DNA of 64,000 bases, taken from contig CAUYUJ010014343.1 of assembly GCA_963575745.1 (NCBI GenBank), forward strand, positions 208,847-272,846, in the 5' to 3' direction. The notes beneath the pieces were generated by a model. It had not been told where the DNA came from, ran no database searches, and worked only from the letters and a program-made list of their open reading frames with translations. Source of the stretch: Prorocentrum cordatum. Taxonomy: Eukaryota; Sar; Dinophyceae; Prorocentrales; Prorocentraceae. The position numbers were made by a program, and so were the translations under genes. Below are positions 21,112 through 31,576 of this stretch, piece after piece. The stretch's first letter is position 1. Each line of letters opens with the position of its first letter.

Positions 21112-21513
21112 GTCACCCAGGAGGAGGAGGAGGAGGAGGAGGTGAAGGAGGAGGAGGAGGAGGAGAAGGAAGGGGGCGAAAACGCAGAAAGGGCAGATTC
21201 CAGGAGACAAGACATCTCTCCGAAGGCCCGCGGAGGCCCAAAAAGTGTTCAACATGCCCGAACATCTTGGTCCTCCTCCTCCCTCCTCCCTCCTCCCTCC
21301 TCCTCCTCGAACCTCAGCCCTCAAAGCAGGGGAAGGCGGGGGAGGGGGAGGCAGGAGCGGCCAGGAGGGACAGGAGGACTCTGGGGGTAGGAAAGGGGTG
21401 TGGTATAGAGGGGTGTGGTGTCAATGCTGGATCTGGCGAGGTTATCTGTCGTAGATAACACCGCCAATCCACCTGTCGTAGATAACAGCGCCACTCCACG
21501 ATTGGCACCACAC

Positions 21514-22182
21514 TTAGGTCGGGCTTGTCCCCCTACAAAAAGGGCGAAAAAGAAAATATACGCGCCAACATTCAAAAGTAGTAAATAAGATACTCCAGAA
21601 AATCGTCCCCAAACTATGTGTTACTGGTTTTCCAAACCATCCTGTGGTGTTGGACCCCGTTTTGAAAAGACGGTCCCCGCGTTCCTCTCCTCCTACTCTT
21701 CCTCCTCCTCCTCCTGCTCCTCCTCCTATTCCTCCTCCTCCTCCTCCTCCTCCTCCCTCCTCCTCCTCCTCCCTCCTTCCGTCACCCCCCTCACTTTCGC
21801 ACACCCCTTACACGTTTCGTGGTCCAATAAGGAGCTCCACCGCAGGCCCCAGTGGCAGGGCCCGCATTCGTCCCCCCACCCAATACAGCGCTTCGTGGCC
21901 CCATAGGATGCTCCACCGACGGTCCAAGTGGGGTTGCCCGCATGCACCCCCCCCCACCCGGTACAGCGCTTCGTGGCCCCATATGGGGTTCCACCGAAGG
22001 CTTCAATGGGGGTGCCCGCATGCGTGCCCTCACCCAGTGCAGCGTTTCGTGGACCCTTGGGGAGCTCCACCGAAGGCCCCCGAAGAAGATATTCACAATT
22101 GCTGTGTTCACAATTGCATATGGTTGGGCCCTTCGCCGATATAACTGAATAGTCCTCCTGTAGAGGGACAGGCACGACTTAA
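21514..22182. mobile_element. Family-M inverted-repeat transposon, copy A (669 bp, perfect 8-bp TSD)
   Basis: It starts TTAGGTCGGGCTTGTCC and ends CTGTAGAGGGACAGGCACGACTTAA in inverted relation. CACCACAC lies at 21506-21513 and again at 22183-22190. The interior holds a CTC microsatellite and about three 89-bp repeat units (21780-22085) that the short copies lack. No transposase is encoded. Confidence 0.85.
21780..22085 (+). repeat. 89-bp repeat array 1 (inside transposon copy A)
   Basis: Units carry CTTCGTGGCCCCATA, GAGCTCCACCGAAGGC and GCCCGCATGC. The family recurs at 22690-23330 (reverse) and 26505-27310 (same orientation). Confidence 0.85.
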
Positions 22183-22313
22183 CACCACACACACCCCTTT
22201 ATACCACGCCGACCCCCAGAGAGGAGCGCGCGGAGGCCATCCCCCCGCTGGGCGGAGGGAGCCCGGCGGGCGGCCCTGCAGCTGGTCTCGTGCCAAGCCG
22301 GGCGCAAAAGTGC

Positions 22314-22385
22314 TGCAGGCAGGATGCCGTGACGTCAAATACGCCACGACCGAAGACGAGAGGCTTACAGCAGGGGTCGACCTAA
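22314..22385 (+). repeat. Dispersed 'GCCGTGACGTCAAATACGCC' repeat, copy 1
   Basis: Followed by GACGAGAGGCTTACAGCAGG and GGTCGACC. Repeats at 23799-23860, 24050-24100 and 24165-24185. Confidence 0.8.
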
Positions 22386-22689
22386 ACTTGGGTCGGGCAT
22401 GTCCCCCTTGGTGCGAACAAAAATTACCCTGGCGAAGAAGCCAACCCATCCTACACGCGTGGAAATTATCAACAAGACCGCTCGATGCACAAGAACTCGT
22501 TGGGCAGTGCCCCTGAAAACTTCGCCGGAGAAAATCGGACCTGGCTCAGCACGCAGTCACGCGACTCAAATCACCCGTTGAGGTTAGCAATGCATGCGGT
22601 ACGGAACACATGGGCGGGGACTGAAGGAGCAGGAGGAGGGATACGTTGAGGAATGATTCATAGCTCTGGCGCAACGCGCGGAATGCCAG

Positions 22690-23330
22690 CTCTCTGGGGC
22701 CACGAAACGTGTGAGAAGTGTGCCGAAATGGACCCGAGTACGCATGCGGGCCCTGCCACTGCCACGAAATGTGTGAGAGGTGTGCCGAAATGGACCCGAG
22801 TACACATGCGGGTCCTACCACTGGGGCCTGCGGTCGAGCTCCCTAAGTGGCCACGAAACGCCTGAGGGGTGTGCTGGAATGGACCCGAGTACGCATGCGG
22901 GCCCTGCCACTGGGACCTTCGATGGAGCTCCTTAAGAGGCCACGAAACGTCTGAGGGGTGTGCCGAAATGGACCCGAGTACGCATGCGGGCCCTGCCACT
23001 GGGGCCTGCGATGGAGCTCCCTAAGGGGCCACGAAACGCCTGAGGGGTGTGCTGGAATGGACCCGAGTACGCATGCGGGCCCTGCCACTGGGGCCTTCGA
23101 TGGAGCTCCCTGAAGGGCCACGAAACGTCTGAGGGGTGTGCCAAAATGGACCCGAGTACGCGGGCGGGCCCTGCCACTGGGGCCTGCGGTGGAGCTCCCT
23201 GTTGGGCCACGAAGCGTGTGAGAGGTCTGCCAAAGCGGACCCGAGAACGCATGCGGGCCCTGCCCTCGGGGCCTTCGGTGGAGCTCCCTATGGGGCCACG
23301 AAGCGTGCGAGAGGTGCGCCTTCCGAAACG
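22690..23330 (-). repeat. 89-bp repeat array 2
   Basis: Seven units; the CGCATGCGGGCC core falls at about 22741, 22803, 22892, 22981, 23070, 23159 and 23248, i.e. exactly 89 bp apart except one 62-bp unit. Confidence 0.95.
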
Positions 23331-23462
23331 GCGGTGGTGATGATAGTGGTGATCATGGCGGTAACGACGATGATGACTGTGACGATGATTGTTGTTTATT
23401 TGTTTCCGACCGTCCACCACCATGCTGTGGCCGCGTGTGCATGTCCGCTGTGCTGAAGATGA

Positions 23463-23469
23463 CTGTGAC

Positions 23470-23515
<46 letters not shown>

Positions 23516-23520
23516 TTGAT
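23463..23520 (+). repeat. (ATG)n microsatellite
   Basis: GATGATGATG triplets; looser GTG/GAT triplets flank it from 23330 to 23590. Confidence 0.95.
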
Positions 23521-23798
23521 GATGGTGGTGGTGGCGGAGATGGGAAGAGGGAACAGAAGGGTGAGGTAGCCGACGACGACGAAGGTGATGTCGAATGAAG
23601 AGGGGGAGGAGGAGAGGAGAGGAGGATGAGGTGGGGCCTGGCGCTGCGAATTCAAAACGAGGACCCAACACACAGGAGGGTTGGGAAGAATAACAACAGC
23701 TACACCGAAATTGTCAAAAATAGTATAAAACATTGTCCCGGAACTATTTCTGTACTATTTTTGAATATTCCTCCTATACGGGGGCACGCCCGACTTAA

Positions 23799-24185
23799 CA
23801 TCAAATACGCCGTGACCGAGGACGAGAAGCTTACAACAGGGGTCGACCCAAATCGTGTTGTTCTTTTTCGTGTTGTGCTCGTTTTCCCTCGTTTTGTCTT
23901 CAATCCGCCTTTGCTGCAACGCGACATCGAAACAAAAACAGCCCACCAGATCGCCAAAACAGCGTTTAGGCCGACCCCTGGCTTACAACCTGAGCTGGAC
24001 CGAATCTTGAAACAGCATCGGATCGGGAACGGTTCGGATCGCCAGGCAGGATGCCGTGACGTCAAACTCGCCATGGCCGAGGATTCGAGGCTTACAAGCC
24101 TGAGCTGGACCGAAGCTCGAAATCGCATCGGATCGGGAACGATTCGGATCGCCAGGCAGTGCGCCGTGACGTCAAATACATGCCT
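23799..24185 (+). repeat. Three more copies of the GACGTCAAA repeat
   Basis: Copies at about 23799, 24050 and 24165; the latter two are each preceded by GCATCGGATCGGGAACG and TTCGGATCGCCAGGCAG, so the larger unit is at least 110 bp and tandemly arranged. Confidence 0.75.
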
Positions 24186-24255
24186 GAGCTGGATCCTACG
24201 CTTCTTGGGAACCTCAAGGGGCTTCAGGGGACCTCTTCGGGATGTCGAGAAGAAG

Positions 24256-24432
24256 AGAACATGCATGAACATAAACGTTTGGCGCTCCGTGCGGATTTCT
24301 TGGATCTGCGCTGGCCCCCCTCCCTGGCGCGCGGAGCGCGCCAGAGGTCGCGCCAGAGGCGCCGACGGGGGGGCCCAGCGCGGATCCAAGAAATCAGCGC
24401 GGAACGCCAAAAGTTGGTGTTTTCTTCTTCGA
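24256..24432. mobile_element. GC-rich hairpin element, family H, copy 2
   Basis: Arms GAACATAAACGTTTGGCG ... ATTTCTTGGATCTGCGCTGG and the inverted CCAGCGCGGATCCAAGAAAT ... CGCCAAAAGTT. The centre is CTGGCGCGCGGAGCGCGCCAG. The right end reads TTTTCTTCTTCGAG, which resembles a 3' splice site. Confidence 0.85.
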
Positions 24433-24722
24433 GTGTCTGGTCCCAACCTTCCCGAACATCTCCAGCTGTCACCTTCATCTTGGGGTCGTCTTCCAGGGTC
24501 GGCGGCACTGGCCGCCAGGCCCTCACATTACGCCATGACCAAGGACCCAAGGATCGCAAAACCTGGGCTGGATCGCACAGCGAGATCGGATCGGGACGGA
24601 AACGCCTCGGACCGCCAGCGAGTCGTCCCGCATCGGATCGACACCGGATCGCCGCGCCTGGCTCTGGGGGGGCCCCGGCCGATGCCGGCAGATCAACCCG
24701 AATCGAACCGAATCGAGGATCT

Positions 24723-24900
24723 ATACTGACCCGGGTCAATCCGGACCCGGGCCAGTCAGGCGTTGCAGGATCCTGCAAGATCCTAAGGGATCCTGCACCA
24801 AAACCCGGGTCGGTGCAACTCTGGCCCTGCATGGTCCTGCAAGATCTAGCGTTCGGACTGACCCCCGTTTGCATTGATCCCCGTCTCTTGAGCCCCGACG
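24723..24900 (+). repeat. Dispersed 'TCCTGCAGGATCC' repeat, copy 2
   Basis: CTGACCCGGGTCAATCCGG, GCAGGATCCTGCAAGATCC, CCCGGGTCGGTGCAAC and GACCCCCGTTTGCAT, ending TCTTGAGCCCCGA. Confidence 0.8.
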
Positions 24901-25070
24901 AATCGCAAGAGTGACCCTGGGCAAGAGTGACCCTTGGTGCACCGCTTTGGGGGGCCGCGGGGGGACCACACACGAGCGCGCAGGACGCTACTAGCTACTA
25001 CCGCATTGCGCTCGGCGATCCAGGGACCTCAGTGGGCCCGCACCAAAGGTCACTTCGGCCAAAGGTCACC
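24901..25070 (+). repeat. Dispersed repeat, shared with 61200-61320 and 61545-61575
   Basis: GCCGCGGGGGGACCA(C/A)ACAC(G/A)AGCGCGCA(G/A)GACGC and CGGCGATC are common to both loci; CGGCAAAGGTCAC resembles CGGCGAAGGGTCAC there. Confidence 0.6.
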
Positions 25071-25244
25071 CCCAGCTGCAGTCGATCCGCCTCGGAATCG
25101 CGGCCCCAGCCAGCGAATCAAATCGCATCACATCGGATCTCAGGCGGCCCTGGCTTGGGTGCTGATAGACCCTTGTTGTGAGGCGGCGGCGGGAAGGCAC
25201 CAGGTAGGTGGCGAAATCCAAAGCGCACCCCCACCAACCATCGA

Positions 25245-25550
25245 TGGGAGGAGGAGGAGGAGGAGGAGGAGGAGGAGGAGGAGGAGGAGGAGAAGCAGGA
25301 GGAGAGGGAGAGAGAGAGGAGGGGGGGAGGGGGCGGAGGAGAAGGAGGAGGAGGGGGGAGGAGGAGGGGGATAAGGGGGAGGAGGAGGAGGAGGAGAGGG
25401 GAGGAGGAGGAGGAGGAGGAGGAGGAGAGAGGGAGGAGGAGGAGGAGGAGGAGGAGGAGGAGAGGAGGAGGAGGAGGAGGAGGAGGTTGAGGAGGAGGAG
25501 GAGGAGGCGGAGGAGAAGCAGGATGAGGAGGAGGAGAAGCAGGAGGTGGA
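25245..25550. repeat. (GAG)n microsatellite
   Basis: ~300 bp of GGA triplets with few interruptions. Confidence 0.95.
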
Positions 25551-25739
25551 TGAGGCCCCCAAACGGCTCCCAAGAGGCCTCCGCGACGCGTCGGCAGGAA
25601 GAACTAGGAAGGCGGATAAAGTAGATTTGGATCAGGCCCTCCCAGAGAACAACAAAACACAGCATAAGCATATCGACTCTTGAAGTAGGAAGGCGGCTAA
25701 AGTAGATTGGGACCTGGGGATCCCAACATGCATACTCTC

Positions 25740-25900
25740 AACGACCGGCGTGTACGGATGCAAGGGCCTTGGAAGGCCATGTCGACCCTTTGCCAGCGGG
25801 GCGCTGCTAGCGCAGGCGGCCGAGGATGGGCCGAGGAGTAAGGATGCAAGGATAACCTTGGAAAATCGCTCAGCATCACTATGCGGGCTGACTGTGCTGG
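25740..25900 (+). repeat. Dispersed repeat, second copy of 7835-7990
   Basis: GGATGCAAGGGCCTTGGAAG, GAGTAAGGATGCAAGG, TTGGAAAATCG and TATGCGGGCTGACTGTG. Confidence 0.75.
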
Positions 25901-25904
25901 CCCG

Positions 25905-26055
25905 AGTCGACCCAAACCCTGGTCAGTCGGGCTCTGCGGTATCCTGCAAGGTCCTGCAGGATCCTGCGGGATCATGCGCGCCAGCCTGGGTCGATGCAAC
26001 CCTGGCTCTGCAAGATTCTGCAAGATCTGGCGCTCTGGCCGACACCCGTGTACAT
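25905..26055 (+). repeat. Dispersed 'TCCTGCAGGATCC' repeat, copy 3
   Basis: CGAGTCGACCCAAACCCTGG, then GCAAGGTCCTGCAGGATCC, GGCTCTGCAAGATTCTGC and the GCGCTCTGGCCGACACCCG end. It directly follows the previous dispersed repeat and precedes a family-M transposon. Confidence 0.75.
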
Positions 26056-26060
26056 CAGCC

Positions 26061-26229
26061 TTAGGTCGGGCATGTCCGCCTACAGGCGGATATTAAACGA
26101 CACATTAAACAAATATTAGCAACATATTTGGAACATGCTACATGCTGAACAATGATCAAGAAATCGTCCCCGTCTATTCTCTGATTATTATTTGAATATT
26201 CCTACTGCAGAGGGACATGCCCGACTGAA
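26061..26229. mobile_element. Family-M MITE, copy C (169 bp)
   Basis: TTAGGTCGGGCATGTCC ... AGAGGGACATGCCCGACTGAA. Flanks CATCAGCC (26053-26060) and CATTCGCC (26230-26237) agree at 6 of 8 bases. The interior is A+T-rich and non-coding. Confidence 0.85.
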
Positions 26230-26504
26230 CATTCGCCCCCGCCCAAAAGCTCCCGATCCTGCGACTTCTCCCGAGGCCTCCAGGGATCTCTATGGAGAAC
26301 TCGGGGCTCCGTAGTGAAGCCAACGGTGTGACAATGTCAGGGGCTCTGACGCATGATGGCACCGACGAACGCTGCAGTGTTTTGTTTTTGCCCAGCCAGC
26401 CCGTATCGAAATGAAACCTCGTTATAAGAAAACAATTCCCGCGTCTCCTCTCCTCCTCCTCTCCTCCTCCTCCCCCTCCTCCCGTCTTCCCCCCTCACTT
26501 TGGC

Positions 26505-27310
26505 ACACACACACACACACGCAACCATACACACACAAACACACACACACACACCTTACACGTTCCGTGGCCTCGGAGCTCCACCGAAGGCCCTGGTAGC
26601 ATGATTAGCATGCTGTCCCCCCTCCACTTTGGCACACCCCTCGAACGTTTCGAGGCCCCATATAAAACTCCTCCGAAGCTCCTAGTGGTATGGTTCGCAT
26701 GCCGCTCCCCCTCCCCTTTGGCACACCCCTCACACGGTTCGCGGCCCCATATGGAGCTCCACCGCACGCCCCAGTGGCACGATTAGCATGCTGCCCCCCC
26801 TCCACTTTGGCACACCCCTCGAACGTTTCGAGGCCCTATATGGAGCTCCTCCGAAGCTGCTAGTGGCATGGTTCGCATGCCGCTCCCCCTCCACTTTGGC
26901 ACACCCCTCACACGGTCCGTGGCCCCATAGGAAGGCCCCAGTGGCATGGTTCGCATGCCGCCCCCCCTCTCCACTTTGGCACATCCCTCACAAGTTTGGT
27001 GGCCCTATAGGAAACTTCACCGACGGCTCCAGTGGCATGGTTGGCATGCCGCACCCCTCCACTTTGGCACGCCCCACACGCTTCGTGACCCCATAGGAAA
27101 CTCTACCGAAGGCTCCAGTGGCATGGTTGGCATGCCGCCCCCCCTTCACCTTGGCACACCTCTCACACGCTTCGTGGCCCCACAGAAAGCTCCACTGAAG
27201 GCCCCAGCGGCATGGCTCGCATGCCGCTCCCCTCCACTTTGCTACATCCCGCATACGCTTCGTGGCCCCATGGGGAGCTCCACCGAAGGCCCCAGCGGCA
27301 ACGCCTGCAT
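26505..27310 (+). repeat. 89-bp repeat array 3 with a CA tract at its head
   Basis: About ten units; GCATGC cores at 26608, 26697, 26786, 26875, 26953, 27044, 27130, 27219 and 27306 (mostly 89 bp apart; one 78-bp and three slightly irregular spacings). Each unit has CACTTTGGCACACCCCTC and GAGCTCCACCGAAG variants. A (CA)n run sits at 26508-26555. A decayed family-M-like end (TAGGTC...CCCCTACAAAAAC) follows near 27442. Confidence 0.9.
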
Positions 27311-27669
27311 GGCGGCTCCGCCCCATTGCGGCGCACCCTTCGCCAGCTTCGTGCCCACGGGGAGCTCCACCAAGAGCAGATCTCACAACGGCGGTACTCA
27401 CAACAGCATTTGTCTGGGTTCTTCGCCTGGATAATTGCTCTAGGTCTTCCCCTACAAAAACCTCCGTGGGATAATTGTTTTGAATAGGCATCGCGGGCCC
27501 CTGTCACACCGTGGGTATGGGTTGGCGTCGCAGGGTAACGTATGGATAGGCCTGGACTCCGTACACTGCGGTAGTCAAGCGGTGCCTCCTCATGACGTGT
27601 GGCTCTGGACGAGCGTTGCTAGTACAGAAGTCAGACCCACTCTGCTCCTGGCAAACTTGACGCATCACA

Positions 27670-27790
27670 TCTTAATGCTACCAGCCCTTTAGGCGGTCGT
27701 GAGTGGTTTAGAGCGTTTCCTCTTTCAACGCCCTTCTCCACCTTCGGGGAAAGGTTTTACCCTCCCCCTACGCCCTCCCCCTGGACCTGG
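27670..27790 (+). repeat. Dispersed hairpin repeat with CTTCGG core, copy 2
   Basis: TACCAGCCCTTTAGGCGG, GAGTGGTTTAGAGCG, TTTCCTCTTTCAACGCCC, then CTCCACCTTCGGGGAAAGG. Confidence 0.6.
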
Positions 27791-27964
27791 ACGGGGGCGG
27801 GGGTCGCTGGCTGCTATAACATCCAACATGGCCCACGATGACTCCAATAGGGCCTCGGAGAGTCCAAGATGGCCTCCAAGATGGTTCAAGGTAGCGCAGG
27901 AGGGCTGCCAAGCTGTCCCAGGAGGTCCCAAGAATCCTTCAAGACGGGCCCATGTGGGCTAGGG

Positions 27965-28126
27965 TTAGGTCGGGCCTGTCCTTCTACATTCGGAGCTTGG
28001 AAAACAAATGGGAATAGTGAGAACAGATGCAAGCACAGTCAAATCAATAGTCGAAACATCGTCCCCGGACTATGTTTTAATGATGTTTGAACCTTCCTCC
28101 TGTAGGGGGACATGCCCGACTTGCAA
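27965..28126. mobile_element. Family-M MITE, copy D (162 bp, perfect 8-bp TSD)
   Basis: TTAGGTCGGGCCTGTCC ... GTAGGGGGACATGCCCGAC followed by TTGCAA. GGCTAGGG occurs at 27957-27964 and 28127-28134. Confidence 0.85.
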
Positions 28127-28182
28127 GGCTAGGGGCCTCCACAGAACGCTCCGAAGAGGCCCAAAGCCCTTGGTTCACATGT

Positions 28183-28224
28183 ATATACATATATACACAT
28201 ATATATATATATATATATATATAT
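28183..28224. repeat. (TA)n microsatellite
   Basis: ATATACAT passing into pure AT repeats. Confidence 0.95.
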
Positions 28225-28469
28225 CACACGCACAGAACATAGAAACAAAAACCGTAGGATCTCAACGGGCCCGTAGCCCTGTCGAGGGCCTCTCAGGAGA
28301 CCCAACAAGGGGGAAACGAGGGAAAGGTATAGAGGTAACCTGTTCCTCCTCTGACGAACAACCCATGAACTTCACATCGCCATTCGTCACACCAGCGGGG
28401 AAGCTGGATGACAGCTTTCCGCGCCCAGCCCGTCGACAGAGCCAATGTGAGCGCTGCGCCACTCGATGG

Positions 28470-29320
28470 CCCCACGGGGGGCCCCAAGACGGCCCCAAGA
28501 GCGCCCAAAGCCACCCAAGGAGGGCCCCGAGAGGCGACCCTGGGGGCTCCAGCGGGGCGACGCTAATGAGTACACCCCCTCGCTGATCAACGAGAACATT
28601 CAAAACACACGCGAGTTCTGAAGGATGTTGGCTTTTCGGGGGTATCTTTGGGAGGCATTTGCCCCAAGTGGGCTCCGAGAGGGCTCCTGATGCTTTCAGA
28701 TGGCCTCCAGGATGGCGCAAAATGGCCATAGTGTGCTCAAGACGGTCTCCAAGATGCCTCCGAGAGGCCCCATGATGGCCCCAAGATGGCTCCAAGTGGC
28801 CACAGAGACTCCGAAGGAGGCCCCCGAGGGGCCCAAACCCGTCCACAATCTTTCTGGATGATCAATAATCGTGGCCTTCTCGCCCTTTCGCTTCCGATAA
28901 GCTCCCGAGGCCTGAAGATGACTACATGAGGGCCCAAGAAGGCCCCAAGAGAGACCCAAGATGGCCCCAAGACGGCTCCAAGAACGCCCAAGAGCGCCCA
29001 GAGAGCGCTTCGACAGGCTCCAAGAGGCGCCTTGGGAGCTCCAGCGGGGCGAGGAAAAGTAAGGCCCCCCCCTGTGGTCGATATCCTCCAACATGTTACT
29101 AAGAAGGTCTCTGATGCCCCCAAGCGGGCCCAGAGATGACCCAAAGAGGCGCCCAAGCTGCCCCAAGAGGTGGCCAAGACGCCCCCAAGAGGCTCCCAAG
29201 CGGCCCCCAAGATGCCCCAAGAGACCCCCCAGAGGCACCCAAGAAGCCCGAAGAGGCCCCCGGACCACCAAGAGATTCCCAAGCCGCCCCAAGAGGGCTC
29301 CAAGAGGCCTCTGGCCCTTC
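28470..29320 (+). repeat. Degenerate CCCAAGAGGCC/CCAAGATGG repeat
   Basis: Long, irregular ~10-12-bp periodic texture, broken near 28570-28670 and 28850-28910 by unique sequence. Gly/Leu/Trp-rich or Pro/Lys/Arg-rich frames here are repeat artefacts. Confidence 0.75.
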
Positions 29321-29915
29321 TGCTCGTCTTTCACCCCCCCTCCTCCTCCTCCGCCTATTTCTCCTCCTTCTCGCTCCTCCCTCCTCCATCATCCCCTTCT
29401 TGGGGTATGACGGCTTGCCCCACCCTTTCTTCAACTGCATGTTCCTCCACATCCCTGATCAGGATGCCTGGGCATGGTTGTTGGATGGGCTGGTGGGGTT
29501 ACGCGAAACGCCTAAAGCAGAGAACCACTCTAGTCAGAGCCGCTCTCTCTCGCCAAACCCCATCCCACGTACACGAAAGAGCGCCCAAGCAACACCCTAG
29601 CCTCTAGTGAGCCAGTTGGCCTGCAGGCCCTGAACTTCACGCGAGCAAGTCATAAGGCAGAGCATGGCTCCACATGGCAACAGATGTTCGAACCCCAGTA
29701 TCTGCATGAGCTCCACTGACGTTACTGGACGCATTGTTCAGACGCCGAGCCCGAGGTGAACCCGACCTTTCATCAACCAGGCATGCACGTGAGACGGATG
29801 CGAATTCTCGTGAAGCAGCTGTATCCCTAACATGGGCCACAAAAAAAACCCTGCGCTTGCAGCGCAGCGAGGCTGCCAAATCCTACGAACAGCAAGGATA
29901 TACTTAACACCTGTA
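29321..29915. other. No supported gene
   Basis: A short CTC tract at 29338-29395, then unique-looking sequence. GGATGGGCTGGTGGGGTT at 29484 recurs at 33364. Confidence 0.4.
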
Positions 29916-29917
29916 GT

Positions 29918-30108
29918 AGAACAAGAGAAACTCCATAAACATAAACTGTTGGCTCTCCGCGTGGATGTCGTGGATCCGTGCTGGACCCCCCTCCCTAGCG
30001 CGCGGAGCGCGCCAGGGGCGGCGCACGAGGTGCCGCTGGGGGAGCCCAGCGCGGATCCAAGAAATCCGCCACAAGTTTATGTTCATGGCGTTTGTCTTCT
30101 TCGATTTA
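29918..30108. mobile_element. GC-rich hairpin element, family H, copy 3
   Basis: Arms CCATAAACATAAACTGTTGG...GTGGATCCGTGCTGG and CCCAGCGCGGATCCAAGAAA...CAAGTTTATGTTCATGG. The core is TAGCGCGCGGAGCGCGCCAG. The right end GTTTGTCTTCTTCG is again pyrimidine-rich. Confidence 0.85.
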
Positions 30109-30439
30109 AGCTAAAACCTACTTCGACGGCGTCCACGACGACGAGAGCCCACACCGAGGCACTGCTGAGGTTGGCCCTGGGGCTCACCTCCCCGGTCTAG
30201 ATGGGCGCCTGCAAGCCAACCTGCGAAGGCTCCCTTCCGGGAAGTCGCGCCTGCCGCCACAGTCCCACTGGGAATAATGCCTCCACTGGCAGCGTGGACG
30301 AGCGAAGACCACGAAGTGGTGCTGCACGACCTCCACTGGGCAGTCTCCCCCCTCATGTCTTTTATCTCGCGCTCTCCCGCTCTCGCCCCCCTCGCCAGCT
30401 TCTTCACACATCGTGCCCTCTCCCTGTCTTCCAAGGTGC

Positions 30440-30545
30440 CCCAATCGGGCGAATCCCACCAGGCCGCGGGGCGTAATTAGGTAGTTTACGGCGGTTCCTC
30501 TTCCAACCCCCTTTCTTCCCCTTCGGGGAAGGGTTTATCACTGTT
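30440..30545 (+). repeat. Dispersed hairpin repeat with CTTCGG core, copy 3
   Basis: CCCACCAGGCCGCGG, GGTTCCTCTTCCAACCCCC, then CTTCCCCTTCGGGGAAGG, a stem with a TTCG loop. Confidence 0.6.
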
Positions 30546-30551
30546 CCCTAT

Positions 30552-30962
30552 TAATACACACCCACTCTCCCAGGCGACTGGCAGCCAACCCGAGACCATG
30601 CGGGACCCCCCCCGCCATTCCTTGTGAAAAATACAAAACACACTCTGCCTCCGAATTCGGAGCAGAGTACACTTGGCGGCGGCGGCGGCGGCTGCGGCGG
30701 CTGCGGCGGGGGCAGCGGCTGCGGCGGCTGCGGCGGTGGCGGCGGCGGTGGCGGCGGCTGCGGGGGCGGCGGCGGCGGCGGGGGCGGTGGCGGCACCGGC
30801 TGCGGCGGCAGCGGCTGCGGCGGCGGCGATTCGGCAGCGGGGGCGGCGGCGGCGGCGGCGGCGGCGGGCCGCGCGGTGGCGGTGGCGGCGGCGGGGCTCG
30901 GGTGCTACGTATGTGTTGGGAGGGCGGGTGGGAGTGAGCGAGACGGCTTGCGGGCGGGGAAT
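30552..30962 (+). repeat. (CGG)n element, copy 1
   Basis: Shared head (CCAGGCGACTGGCAGCCAAC, ACACTCTGCCTCC, TACACTTGGCGG), a CGG/GCTGCG triplet tract and shared tail (ATGTGTTGGGAGGGCGGG, GAGCGAGACGGCTTGCGGGC). The same head and tail frame the CGG tract at 31943-32434. Confidence 0.85.
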
Positions 30963-30984
30963 GGGTCTTGATCGCTGCTCCCTA

Positions 30985-31280
30985 TTAACAATTATTCAAT
31001 ATGAATACTACTATCCCTCTTCCCCTGATGGCGTCCTGGGAGTAGCCGACCCCCCCCCCCGCGTACTGTTTTTTACACACAGGGTTCCCGGGAGTTGGGT
31101 TTTCGCTTGCGTTTTTTTTTTTCAAAATGCTGCTCTCGCTGAGGTGCCGGCATCATTTCTGCTCCCGTATCGTTCCGAATCGTTCTCCCGCTGCAGCGTG
31201 GGCCTCATTTTCGGATCGGTGTTTTGCCTCCGTCGTTCAGGATGGCGTTCTCGCCCCAGCGCGGGCCTCTTTCTCGCGCG
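30985..31280 (+). repeat. Dispersed short tandem repeat, second copy of 4650-4985
   Basis: CAATATGAATACTACTATCC, TTGGGTTTTCGCTTGCG, ATGCTGCTCTCGCTGA and GTTCCGAATCGTTCTCCCGC. Confidence 0.7.
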
Positions 31281-31364
31281 CCCATCCGCCCGCCACCACC
31301 GCGCCGCACCACGCCCCGCCCCGCCGCACGCACACCCACCGCCACTTCCACCCACCAACGCACG

Positions 31365-31480
31365 CACGCACGCACGCGCACCACCACCGCGCACCGCCAC
31401 CACCACCGCACTACCCCACCCACCACCACCACGCTACACCGCGTCACACCACATCACACGCGCGCACACACAGACACACA

Positions 31481-31576
<96 letters not shown>

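Larger units (their letters stand above)
22388..23798. mobile_element. Family-M ends enclosing a 1.4-kb interior (copy B, composite)
   Basis: Left end TTGGGTCGGGCATGTCCCCC; right end GAATATTCCTCCTATACGG and GCACGCCCGACTTAA. The interior contains the reverse-oriented 89-bp array and an ATG microsatellite. The 8-bp flanks (ACCTAAAC and CATCAAAT) do not match; instead ~70-bp copies of the GACGTCAAATACGCC repeat flank both sides. The two ends may come from different insertions or a recombination. Confidence 0.6.

Noticed and set aside
21514-22182. Initial reading of family M as PIF/Harbinger with a TTA target duplication
   Set aside because: TTA is present at both ends because it is part of the inverted repeat; matched 8-bp flanks outside it at several loci show the true duplication is 8 bp.
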